64,000 nucleotides of DNA from Curvularia sp. ZM96. Its lineage: Eukaryota > Ascomycota > Dothideomycetes > Pleosporales > Pleosporaceae. Where the stretch lies: assembly GCA_022457065.1 (NCBI GenBank), contig JAJGBQ010000003.1, positions 1,922,001 through 1,986,000 of the forward strand. Direction: 5' to 3'. Below the pieces are notes generated by a model. It was not told the DNA's origin. It searched no databases and worked only from the letters and a program-made list of their open reading frames with translations. Positions within the stretch are counted from its first letter, which is position 1. Every line of letters begins with the position of its first letter. Below, piece by piece: positions 1 to 10,237 of the stretch. The translations under genes and the position numbers were made by a program.

Positions 1-170
1 ACAGCGTCACGCTGGTCAGTACTCTAGATGAGATTTTGTAATGCGTTGTTTCTGGATGGATGTTTTCAAGGCTGTAGTAATCGTATTTCAAGATTGATGT
101 GAGCTTAAAGATGTACGTTTTTCAGGCTTTTCACTAAGTACTGTATATGTTCTAAGAAGCGCCATATTTG

Positions 171-445
171 TGAGAACGTTGTGCTGCTAGAAACACTGTG
201 TTGCTAGAAACGCTATGCATCAAGAAAATTAGCAAATTCTTGAGGTTTAGAGCGTGTGTGATGGTTTCTAGCAGCACAACGTTTCTAGTAGCAGAGCGTT
301 TCCAGAAGTACAGCGTTTCCAGTAGCAGGGTGTTCCTAGAAGCTAAGCATTGTTAGGAGCAGGGTGTTTCTAGGAGCACGGCGTTTCCAGAAGCGTAGCG
401 TTTCTAGAAATACCCTGCTCCTAGAAACGCCGTGCTGCTGCTGTG
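171..445. repeat. Degenerate ~19-bp minisatellite with inverted copies
   Basis: Variants of a motif like GCGTTTCTAGAAGCA recur many times in both orientations. A perfect 20-bp inverted pair lies at 175-194 and 264-283, and a second inverted pair spans about 360-440. No coding potential is seen. Confidence 0.7.
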
Positions 446-1091
446 AATGCCCTGCGATATAGACTTGTCGATAAATTTAGCCTTAGCCTTCTGTTCAGTT
501 CAGTTCAAGATTCAAACAAGATGTCAATAAGCCGAATTAGCTCGCTTCTTTAATGTTTCAGGTTGAGACTCAGTTAGAAACCTAATCTGCTCGGTGCTAT
601 ACAGATCAATTAACCAAGTAGACTAGTTACTTATCCTTATCACTCTTATCTTATAGGAGCATCTACACATAGTTATCGTCTATATCAATTAGATTTGCTA
701 TGTCAACGCCAAAGTTGGCTCCAAGAGGCAGCTAGCTCGCTAAATATGCACTGACACTCGTAGCATACGACAGGTATAGACAGGATATCAATAGCCATCT
801 AGGCAAGGCTAGAGTGGCGATTGAGCAGGCTTATCTAGTATTTAATAGGATCAACAAGAGCGTAACCATCCTTATCAGCCTTTCTTTCGCGCGTCTTCGA
901 CATTTCCTACTCATCTTTATCGCCATCATTAGCAGACTTTGGAGAGTCGAACAGGCAGCATAGCAACAATAGAGACAGTAGTAATCATTAATAGAGCTTT
1001 AGCAATTGGCCCTTTACAACTCCTGTAACATTTGTCTATCTACCTGCGCTTAGTATCCAGATTAAATTCATCGAAATTCATTCCGTGTGTT
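446..1091. other. Intergenic, nothing recognised
   Basis: No long ORF, RNA gene or clear repeat was seen here. It lies downstream of the minus-strand gene that ends at 1092 and probably holds its 3' end. Confidence 0.5.
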
Positions 1092-2208
1092 CTACAAAAT
1101 ACGATAAAACTCATTATGCACTTCTACTCGTAGCCACTCTTTATAGAGATCAACGTCATTAATCTCATTCTCTTGCCTATAAGAGTTAACAAGGTTCAAA
1201 GAAGCTGCTGTTGGCCATGAAGGCGGTGAAACTCCTTGGATTATCGAGCAAACGAAAGGGTCAAGTTCCCGGCTCAGCTGACTCCCTCTAGGATATATAT
1301 TAGTCATATATGTAAGTAGAGCTGGGAAACTTCGTTCAGGAAAGTTGTGGTCATTGCTAGATGTGTTAGATAAAATACATCTAAGACTCATGGAAATCAT
1401 ACATTTTAGCCTCTAGATCGGGGCTGCACGTTAATAGAATGCCGAGGCCAAAGTGTGATGCTATTATAGACCACCTTCTGCCGATCGCCTTGTGTTTTCG
1501 GAAGCTCTCGCGCAGCTGATATTCCGTTCGTACAAGGACATCTCCAGAAGCCTTACCAAGCCCTTCGATGAATTTATCGGTAGCAACAGTGGCTGCATCC
1601 TGACCACGGGAAAGAGGTCTGTATCTCTCCAGATTATTCTGTATATTGATGCAAAGTTCTTCGAAATCGTGGTAAAGTAAGATTCTCAAGAATCTGAGTT
1701 TAAGACGATCTATATCCGAGCGACGCCTGAAGGTTTCAGCATGGTAATACCGTTTAAACAAGCTTTGAATTCTTGAATCTTCGCCAGCGACATCCTTTGG
1801 GACGGGACGATAGCCCAGATCTGTCTGACTCCACCTGCGGCAAAACAATCTTAAGAACTTCCCTACGTCTTCCCGAAGAAAGTTATCGCCAAGCCAAATA
1901 ATGCTTGCTATGTGGTTCTGAACTTCAGGGTGAAGATGATCTAGTCGTTGCATGCGTCGAGCGTAAAGAGACTTCGGAGATCCCTCCCGCCATATAGGCT
2001 CATACTCTGGTATTGGGCTAGGGGTGGATGCAGGTGGTGACGGTGATATCGAAGCAGAACTCATGTAGGAAGGTAAGAGGGGCGGACTTGGAGCGCACAT
2101 AGAAGCCCCTGCTTGGCTATCGGAGTTATGGGTTACGGAAACGTTTGTCTCCTGATTTCTGTCTGTTTCGAATTGAGAGCGGCCAGTGGGAAGGAAATTG
2201 GTGGACAT
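1092..2208 (-). CDS. Hypothetical protein, two exons, 356 aa
   Basis: I do not recognise the family. Exon 1 is 2208-1403 and exon 2 is 1356-1092. The 46-bp intron (1357-1402) has a GTATGA donor, a CTAAC branch site and a CTAG acceptor, and joining the exons restores one frame of 1071 nt. The N-terminus (about residues 35-70) is Ser/Pro-rich and probably disordered. The remainder is charged and probably helical, with Arg-rich stretches such as FRRRSDIDRLKLRFLR, and there is no signal peptide or membrane segment. The start is the first ATG in the open frame, at 2208. Base use is ordinary, with no RIP-type decay, so the gene looks intact although repeats border it on the promoter side. Confidence 0.6.
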
Positions 2209-2418
2209 TTGGGTATCAAAAATAGCTGGATGCGATGAGTGCTCAGACTGCGCAGCTCGTATAGAGAAACTCGAGCGGTTATCAAAAGACAGCCTATGTG
2301 GTAGAAGCTTTGGCCAAACATATTCTAGATATTCAGGTTCCGCCCTTGCGAGTAGGCATAGAAAAGCTTTCGCTGTCGAGATAAGCTGCTAAGAGTCAGC
2401 AGAATCTTTGTTGGGATA
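2209..2418. other. Upstream region of the 1092-2208 gene
   Basis: This is non-coding sequence between the ATG at 2208 and the left edge of repeat R. It probably holds the promoter and 5' UTR. No clear motif was identified. Confidence 0.4.
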
Positions 2419-3307
2419 CTCATCATGCCTCTTCTTCTCTCATTCCAGCGTGAATCTGATCTAGAAGCGGCTCATCAGCAGCAGACTCCTGCCTCTTGTT
2501 AGAAAGGGCATTGCTACTATTGTCAAACGTACGAGACATATGGTGCGCATAATGTTTTAGTATAAAAATTCTCTAATTCGTGGTATGAACACAAGATAAT
2601 AGGATAAGACCCCTTATATAGATCAGAAAGTTTACTTTAGCGTTACGATCTTATGCCTGATATATAGCTTAGTTTCCAATATTATGCTTAGCCAGACACA
2701 CTTAATAGCTCTAATGCGCCGTAATGCCAAGATAGCTAGAAGTAAGCATCATGATACAGCATAGCACCAGGAACATGCAGGGGCTTTCACGGTCCAATGT
2801 ACTATTAAAAGAACGAAAATTTATTGGCGCCCAGGAACACGTAACTTACCTCCGTGTGTAGCAGAAATCCTGATGGGCCGGAATGAACCGATGAAAGCGC
2901 AGGGTCATCAAATATTCCGGCACGGTACTATGTTTGATTGGCTGACTCCAGCTTATCGGTTTTCCGCCATATAGGAAAGGATATTAGGGGCTTTTGCGGT
3001 CCGATGTACTATCAAAAAAACTATAAGTTGTTAGCACCTTATCGTGCTTGGCAGACACGTGCGGCAATTCTTAACCCAAAATGCCATTACTAATTGTTAT
3101 CAATTCGAGTCTTTACGCGAGTCTGCTACGCACTGTCCTCTCCTATTCCTTAATTTCCAAGTTGTAAGCAAGCAGTGAGGTAACTAGTAAATTTATTAGA
3201 ATATCCATGCGTGCTAGAAGTGAGTGAGCAGGAACAACGCTATATATGTTCTGAAGAGATCGGTAGTAAATTGCAGGCTGTAAGGGAGAAAAGTTATGGT
3301 GGAATTA
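2419..3307 (+). repeat. Dispersed repeat R, copy 1, left part
   Basis: This segment aligns with 16239-17050: shared blocks include CTCTTCTTCTCTCAT, the TCTGATCTAGAAGCGGCTCA block and GATATATGGTGCGCATAATG-like sequence. It resumes at 14032 after the N1 element. It contains its own MITE (2844-2984), beside which about 40 bp of R is present twice (about 2780-2820 and 2987-3020). No protein function was recognised. Confidence 0.75.
2844..2984. mobile_element. MITE, 141 bp, same family as 14250-14391
   Basis: The element is flanked by TA (2842-2843 and 2985-2986). Its internal sequence GGCCGGAATGAACCGATGAA and the block around TATGTTTGATTGGCTGA match the reverse complement of 14250-14391. It is absent from the equivalent place in R copy 2 near 16580. 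Confidence 0.7.
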
Positions 3308-3674
3308 ACGTCCGTCCCTCCGTGCCGGGACGCACGGTGTGACGGGACACCTTTTCTTCCGGATGCTCGGGTTGCGTGTAACGTACTCAAAAATAGACAA
3401 ACACAATGCGTATCTATTTTACAGCTCTTGCGCTTCCAGTGTATCACCCTCCGACGCTGAAAAGCGTGTTGTTGACTATGCTGTCGCTCGTTCTGTCAGT
3501 GCCGTTTATCGACTCTCCTCTAATACACCCTTGTTTGTTCGCGACAGCATAAAATTCTACATAGCTCGGTAGGCTAGAAAGAAAGCTAAGATGGCAAAGA
3601 TCAAGACTGCACATTTAAAGAGTCGACTTAACGTAAGGAGTGTGAATCCCGGCAGTTTCTCCGCGCTGGCGACA
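3308..3674 (+). repeat. N1 left arm (unit U copy 1), first part
   Basis: This is the outer part of the left inverted arm, split from its remainder (9732 onward) by the LINE. It holds an ORF remnant (AEKRVVDYAVARSVSAVYRL and following, with a stop) that is also recognisable in U copies at 13510-14031 and 21224-21650. Confidence 0.7.
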
Positions 3675-3803
3675 CCGAACACCAACTTTGTGATTTTATG
3701 GTATCCTTCAAATCAATTCAAATTTTGTTAGAAATCACTCTCAAAGCGCCTAATAAGGCAACTCACAACTTATATCGGGCGCAGCCCTCCCTCTGACAGA
3801 GAG

Positions 3804-5570
3804 ATGGCGGTGCCAGGTACCCCAGGGCAGACACTTCGACCTCCAGAAGTCACGTACACGCGCCCTGAGGACCCAAATACCCCTAGCCTAGCTAACCTAC
3901 GCACTACAAAAAGACACAGGCAAGCCGAAGCAGCGCCTATACCTATATCGTTCGGTGATAGTGCTAACAAGAGACAACTGGTGACGGGCGCGGTTACGGA
4001 GAAGATCACGGCAGCCCAAGAGGCCGCCACAACTAGACACAACATCATCACAGCTATCGCGAACGCGATTGATCATTGCCTAGAGAACTACACTAGCGCA
4101 GCTGAGCGTCTGGTCGCACAAGAACTACAGCAACGTGTGGTGTATGCCCTAACCAACTCTATCCACCACCCATCCACGACCACCCCCCAGCCTGCGAGCG
4201 ACGCTGGGCCTAAACCTACACGCACATATGCGGACGTCGCAAAACTCCCCAACAGCCACCCTATGCAGGAAAGGGGCGCCGCTATAACCAAGACGGCAGC
4301 GACCCACCGAAACGGCGTAACCCTGAATAAGCCGCCGAATAAGCCTGTACCAGATAGCCGGATTCTTTTCCAGCTATCTACAGCACAGAGAGTAAAACAG
4401 CCTTCGCCCTTTGTAATGCGAAAAGCACTATGCGCAAAGATTGATAACCTCACTCTGCAAGATATCCCAAGACTCACAACGACAAAAACAGGCTGGGCAC
4501 TCACACCAGCCAACGACACCATCAAGAGCCGACTGCTGCAGCCAGATAACGTTGAAGCCATGCTAGAAACTCTAGGTGCAGTCGGATTCCAGCTCCCGGA
4601 GAAATGGATCAACTACGCAGTGCAGCGTGTAGAGGCGGCTCTTATAGGACTCCACATAGGCGGAGACGCAGCAGTGCCAATCAGCGAAGAAAACGTTGCA
4701 GAGGAAGTGTATTCCCAGACAGGAGTAAAGCCGCGAACCTGCAAGCAATCTAGACACGGTCCAGACAGGTTTGGTACGATGACCTGGATAATATCCTTTG
4801 CCGAACGAGTACGGCCATTCCGGATTTTTGGAACAAGTGAGTGGGCAAAAGAGATAAAGAAAAACCCACCAGTGACCATCCACAACCCGGGATGCCAGGG
4901 TTACTGCAACACGTCTAGGTGCACGCGTGCAGCACGCTGTGACAACTGCGGCCAGCTGGCGGCAGGGCATAACGGGCCCTTAGGTACAGGCTGTGCGCAG
5001 CGAGCCCGCTGTGCCAACTGCCATGGACCACACCCCGCGACGGATAAAAACTGTCCAGCGAAGCCATACTATTACCAAGGCAAACTTATCCGGCTAACAA
5101 GCAAGCAGCTGCAGAGTGTACGCAGAGCCGGAAATCGTGCCTACCAAAGAACCGAGCAGTCCCAGGACAAAGGAGACACGGCTGCCGAACCTATTGTCAT
5201 CGCAGAAGAACAGCTAAGCCAGGATGGTCAACCTGCGCTCCAGCAGCCGCCACTGCGAGCTACGCAATCAAGACAAGCAAAAAGAGCCCAACAAGAAGAG
5301 ACACTAACAGGAACAGATACCGCTACAGCCACAATCACGCCTATAGACACCGATACAATTATAGTCACAACCACAGCATCCCAGAACCCTCAAAGCCGTC
5401 GCCCACGCCGTGCTGCAGCCCCAAGAGAGAGTCTAAGTCTAGCAGCACTCTCAACAAGGAGCCTAAGGACAGAGCACACAGTGTCTACACCGACAGAAGC
5501 CATGATACAAGACGGCCTATCCTCTACTATAGAAGATACAGAAATGAGTGAAGACGCACTACAATGGTAG
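3804..5570 (+). CDS. LINE ORF1, gag-like zinc-knuckle protein
   Basis: This 588-aa protein would bind the element RNA and form the ribonucleoprotein used in target-primed reverse transcription. The N-terminal 130 residues are Thr/Ala/Pro-rich. A cysteine-rich knuckle region lies at about residues 365-415 (RCDNCGQLAAGHNGPLGTGC, then RCANCHGPHPATDKNC). The C-terminal third is low-complexity Gln/Thr. The start is the first ATG of the frame, 129 bp inside the element. Its stop overlaps the ORF2 start in ATGGTAG (5564-5570), which suggests termination-reinitiation as in other two-ORF LINEs. The frame is intact. Confidence 0.88.
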   Translation: MAVPGTPGQTLRPPEVTYTRPEDPNTPSLANLRTTKRHRQAEAAPIPISFGDSANKRQLVTGAVTEKITAAQEAATTRHNIITAIANAIDHCLENYTSAAERLVAQELQQRVVYALTNSIHHPSTTTPQPASDAGPKPTRTYADVAKLPNSHPMQERGAAITKTAATHRNGVTLNKPPNKPVPDSRILFQLSTAQRVKQPSPFVMRKALCAKIDNLTLQDIPRLTTTKTGWALTPANDTIKSRLLQPDNVEAMLETLGAVGFQLPEKWINYAVQRVEAALIGLHIGGDAAVPISEENVAEEVYSQTGVKPRTCKQSRHGPDRFGTMTWIISFAERVRPFRIFGTSEWAKEIKKNPPVTIHNPGCQGYCNTSRCTRAARCDNCGQLAAGHNGPLGTGCAQRARCANCHGPHPATDKNCPAKPYYYQGKLIRLTSKQLQSVRRAGNRAYQRTEQSQDKGDTAAEPIVIAEEQLSQDGQPALQQPPLRATQSRQAKRAQQEETLTGTDTATATITPIDTDTIIVTTTASQNPQSRRPRRAAAPRESLSLAALSTRSLRTEHTVSTPTEAMIQDGLSSTIEDTEMSEDALQW

Positions 5571-8500
5571 GACGTCAACCAATACGATACAACGGGCAGC
5601 ACTGCCCAGGCTGGAAGCAGCTACGAATAGCATGGGCGAACGTAGGCAAAGCCTCAGAATGCCACGACACTATACTGTGCCGCGCCTCAGATGAAAACAT
5701 CGACGTGATATGCATCCAGGAGCCATGGACACTACCAGGAACCGTAACTAAGAACCATCCAGGGTACCACATGCACGCGCCTGTGATAGCATGGGATAGC
5801 AGGGAGGAACGCGAGAATGAAAGGCCACGGGTGCTTACCTACACCCGCAAGGGCGTTAATCTAAGAGCTAAAGTGCTGCCTAGGGTCACGCGAGACATAC
5901 TCTGGACAGAGGTGAACGGATACGCTATACTTAACGTGTACCAGAACCGAGAGGCACTAGAACCAGCAGTCACCTACATACAGGAACTGACACCACCGAG
6001 CAGATGCGTTATCGGAGGGGATATGAATGCAAGGCACGAGAGTTTCGAACCTGGCTCGGTGACCACAGGAGGCGGGTCAGAGCTCGCACGCTGGGCCCGG
6101 ACCCACGCCATGGACTTTATTGGGCAGCCGGGAGTGCCAACTCATCGAGCTGGCCATGTAATAGACTTAACATTCTCAAACATTCCCTTTGCCGACACGG
6201 TTGTACGGCCAGATATGCACTCTGGCTCGGACCACGCAACACAGGTCACGACATTACCAGCCCGAGGACTAGCAGCAGAAGATCCAAAGAAGCACAAAGT
6301 ACTAGAGAGACATCTAGAAAGGTTCACAAAGCTAGTAGGCCTGAATATCATAGGTATTAGGGATCCGGCAAGAGCCAGCAACCAAAGCCAACTACAAACG
6401 ATAATCCAGGACCTTACACAAGCGATAGAAGAGGCAATCCAGACGGCAGGGGTTAGAGAGAGGGAACAAATCCAAGCGGCACCATGGTGGACGACAGAAT
6501 GCCAGACAGCGTACGGGCGGCACCTGCGAGACCATACGGGAATAGGGACTCCACCAACAGAGGCAACTAGAGAGTTCCTAAAGACAGTGCGCCGAACAAA
6601 GAAGGCTTACTGGCGAGACCGGATAGACGGCATCAAGACAGACTCAGACCTCTACAGCCTAGCCAGATGGCACAAGCTGTTACCAAACCAACAAGACTCC
6701 CCACTAGTAGTAAATGGTGAAACCATCACAGATACAGCAGAGAAGGCTGAGGCCTTACGCAGAGAACTGCTAGACCGCTTCAACGATGCAGATGATCTGC
6801 CAGCACCACCAGAAGCAGAGGACTACACTCAAAGCCCGCTACCGTGGGACACTAGGGTATCAACTGAAGAAGCAGAGCGCTATGCTATTGGCGTAGCTAG
6901 CACTTCGCCAGGTGCGGACGGAATAACGGTACGGCTACTAAAGGCGTGCTGGGCAGATATCAGGAACCTCGTTCGCGCAATTTATCAGAGATGCCTAGAG
7001 CTAGAGTTCTACCCAGGCTGCTGGCGCGTAGCAGAGGTAACAATGATACCAAAAGCCGGAAAGAAAGACCGTACGTCAGCACGGTCAATGCGGCCGATAG
7101 CCCTACTCTCATGCATTGGCAAGGGGCTGGAACGCCTAGTGGCAAGAAGAATTGCTACAACGGCAATGATGCACGATATTATCAGCCCACAGCATGTAGG
7201 AGCTGTCCCAAAGCGATCAGCTATGGACATTGTAGCGGCATTCACGCACGACGTAGAACAGGCTCTGGCAGTAGGCAAACGCGTGACTATGGTCACGATG
7301 GACGTGCAGGGAGCATTCGACGCGCTTCTCAAGAACCGGTTGCTACACCGGATGGCCCAGCAAGGCTGGCCACCAGCCTGTGTCCGGTTTATTGACTCTT
7401 TCCTATCAGAACGCTATGTACAGGTACGACTAGGCAACGAGATTACACCACGCCACCTAGTAGCCTGCGGTACACCACAAGGATCCCCGCTGTCGCCAAT
7501 TCTGTACACACTTTATCTAGCCGAGCTTCTTAATCAGGACAGAACGCTACGCTTTGGATACGCAGATGACATTAATATCTACAGAGCATCAAAGACCCTA
7601 GACGAAAATGTCCGGCTACTAGCAGGAGATATACAAGCAATCAACCAGTGGGGTGCACAGAATAAGGTTACTTTTGCCCCAGAGAAGCTAGAAGCGATCC
7701 ACATTACCCGCCAGCAAGACAGCTACTCCCCAAGCATACCTTTACCCGACGCAGCAGCGCTAGAACCAATTGCGCCAGCTGCAGACAGATCGCAGACCGC
7801 ACTACGATGGCTCGGAGTGTGGTTTGACCGCCAGCTTAGCTTTAAGCACCACGTCGCCTATAGAGCAGCAGCTACCAAGAAGCTTGCTAGTCACCTAAGA
7901 GGCCTTGCGAACACAGCTCATGGCCCGCCCCCAGACGCTATGCGAAAATTAGTAACAACATGCGTATTACCTTCACTACTGTACGGAACAGAGGCCTGGT
8001 ATGAAGGACGAACAAGAAACCCGAGATCAAGGAGGAAAGACAACCCTATCTCTGTCAGCACAAGAGTTGGACAACATATTACAGCTATCCAAACCATACT
8101 TATACAGGCTGTAAGAGCAGTACTGCCAGTATATAAAACAACACCCCTTCCAATTCTCTTTAGAGAAGCTGGGATACCGTCAGCAGAAGTAGCACTTGAA
8201 GAGGCTAGGTGGCGTCTCGCGCTGCGACTTCAGACAATAGACCATCAGCATCCTCTCACCCACCGAGCGATCGTACCACACAATCAGTCTGGCACCAGGG
8301 TAGGGGAGAGGCAACAACCAAGAACTAAGATCCAGAGGCTAGGCCTTCTTCTGCCAACTATCCCCCGGCCAGCTCTAATAGCGCCGCACTTCTCGCAAGG
8401 GTGCCGCACAGATCCAACACTAGGAATGGAGAAGAAAACTGCTGCGAAAGAATTCAAAGAGTGGTGGGCCTCTTTAGATAGCAGCACGATCACAATCTTC

Positions 8501-9389
8501 TCTGATGGATCAGAACAGTACTGTGAAGGGAAAAGAGAGTCACCTATGGGTATGCTATATACCGGGCCCAGGAAAAGATAACCACAGGACGCGGGTCTCT
8601 CCATCCGCTATCACACGTTTTTGATGCCGAAGCGATTGGGGCATGCAGAGCGCTTAAGCACGCGGCCCAGATAGCAAGACCAACAGATGCGGTTTATATG
8701 TGTATAGACAGCACTTCAGTAATCTGGTGTCTGCGCGGGACAGCCTCAAACTCCTCACAATGGGCGTTTCTTCAATGCCAGGAGATAATGGATACAATGC
8801 CTAATGTCAAGATCCGATGGGCACCAGGACACACTAATATTGAAGGCAACGAAACAGCAGACAACCTCGCAGATGCGGAGGCGAAAGAACCTTCTACTCC
8901 ATTTGGACTAGCAGCACAACCCACAGTATCGGGTATACGCACGATCAGGAAGGCAGCACTAGTCACAGCTAGAGCAGCTTGGTGGAATAGCGCAAAGAGC
9001 AAGCTTTCTAACTGGTACACCCAGTGGAAGCTACCGTACCAGCCCACCCGACCACCCCAGGAGCTAGAGCTAACACGCCCAACCCTAGCAAGACTGCTGG
9101 CAATCCGAACTAGCCATGGAGACTTTGCGTGGTACCACCGGAAGTTCCACCATGACAACGCGACTCTGAAGTGCTCCTGCGGGCGCCCAAAAACCCCTTG
9201 CACATCGCACTATGCCGGAAAACCACAACAGCAAGAGTCTTTCGGCGCTGGCCAAAACGGCCACCAGCACCCCCTAGGACACCTAGCGAAGCAGCCAAGT
9301 ACCTCCAGACGCTCTGGGAAGAGCCAGAGGACTTTGCCGCTTTCCTAGAAATCACAGGTTTCTACCGCACGATATGTAGGCCTCACTAG
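5564..9389 (+). pseudogene. LINE ORF2: AP endonuclease, RT, RNase H (two frameshifts)
   Basis: The open part (5564-8581, 1005 aa) has an AP-type endonuclease at residues 20-230 (ICIQEPW, GGDMNARH, SDHAT) and a reverse transcriptase at about 430-720 (MIPKAGKK, MDVQGAFDAL, GTPQGSPLSPILY, catalytic FGYADDINIY). RNase H starts with TIFSDGS near 8495, then the frame shifts near 8540-8550. It resumes in frame 1 (CIDSTSVIW, WAPGHTNIEGNETADNLADA) and shifts again near 9190-9200, beside AAAAACCCC, to the last frame ending at 9389. All domains of the family are present in order, so the copy is complete but probably inactive. A sequencing error at either indel cannot be excluded. Confidence 0.9.
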
Positions 9390-9731
9390 AGCCTATACTT
9401 GTAAGACTTTTCCTGTCTTCCTATTTTCTTTCTTTCTCTTCTCTCTCTTCTCTCTCCCTCTCTTCTCTTCTCTTTCCTATGTCCTCTATACTACACACTC
9501 CTTAGTAAGCATCAGCTACGACAACTAAAGGCGGATACACACCTACTGCACAATCATTTTAGTGGCGATCAACAGGCGGAACGACCACTACTAGACCACT
9601 ACAATCATGTAAATAAGAATAGGCATCCTAGGCATAGTACGGCAAGCCATAGGCATAGCCCGTCTACATGCCCCAAGGGAGGCTTTATATATAGACGTTA
9701 AATACAACTCACTCACTCCGCGCTGGCGACA

Positions 9732-9890
9732 ACATCGTCAAAACGCGACGAGCCGGCCGTGCGACTTTAGCGGCGTTTGGCAGCGGTAGCGTGCTGAGAT
9801 ATCTGCGAGGGGTTACGCGCTGTGGCTGAGAGCTGCGGCTCTCACTCATCGCCTGACCTTAGACAGCTCTTATTCCCGGGCCGGTAAGCA
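9732..9890 (+). repeat. N1 left arm (unit U copy 1), inner part
   Basis: This continues the arm broken by the LINE. GCCGGCCGTGCGACTTTAGC and TAGCGTGCTGAGATATCTGC match the reverse complement of 13510-13680 and, in part, 38003-38165. Confidence 0.7.
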
Positions 9891-10237
9891 GCCGCCCCCA
9901 TCGCACAGAGCCAGGCAAGACGCTATAACGATAACCTTCATAGATTAGTTAGCTATTTTGCTGGCACCTTACCTACATATGCACTCTCCCAACATGAGTT
10001 TGCAAGGCAAACACTGCCTTAGCGTAAATGGTGAGGGGAGGTAGTGCAGGACGCTGGGCGCTTGATGCAGCCAGCAGCACCTTCAGCCCGGTTGTGTGCA
10101 CTGCCTCACCAGGCTGCCTTCTCTGCTTTATCGTAAAGATGCCATTCTACTCCCGCTAACATTCTGCTCTCACTCATCTACCACAAAAGTCGTTCATGCC
10201 TCTAGTTCTTTAGACTAAAGTCCGAGCTGCAAGCGCC
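9891..10237. other. Upstream region of the HET-NLR gene
   Basis: No gene is present. The stretch has partial similarity (CAGCCCGGTT, GCAAGCGCCATGCG) to the region upstream of the HET pseudogene (37430-37610), so it is probably the conserved promoter and leader of this HET family. Confidence 0.5.

Larger units (their letters stand above)
3675..9715 (+). mobile_element. Tad/I-like non-LTR retrotransposon (LINE)
   Basis: The element has two overlapping ORFs: a gag-like zinc-knuckle protein, then an endonuclease/reverse transcriptase/RNase H protein. A perfect 16-bp target-site duplication, CTCCGCGCTGGCGACA, flanks it at 3659-3674 and 9716-9731. The 5' UTR is about 130 bp. The 3' UTR (9390-9715) has a long C/T tract (about 9405-9480) and no poly(A). 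Near full length with a perfect duplication implies a fairly recent insertion, yet ORF2 has two frameshifts. It shows little RIP. Confidence 0.93.
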
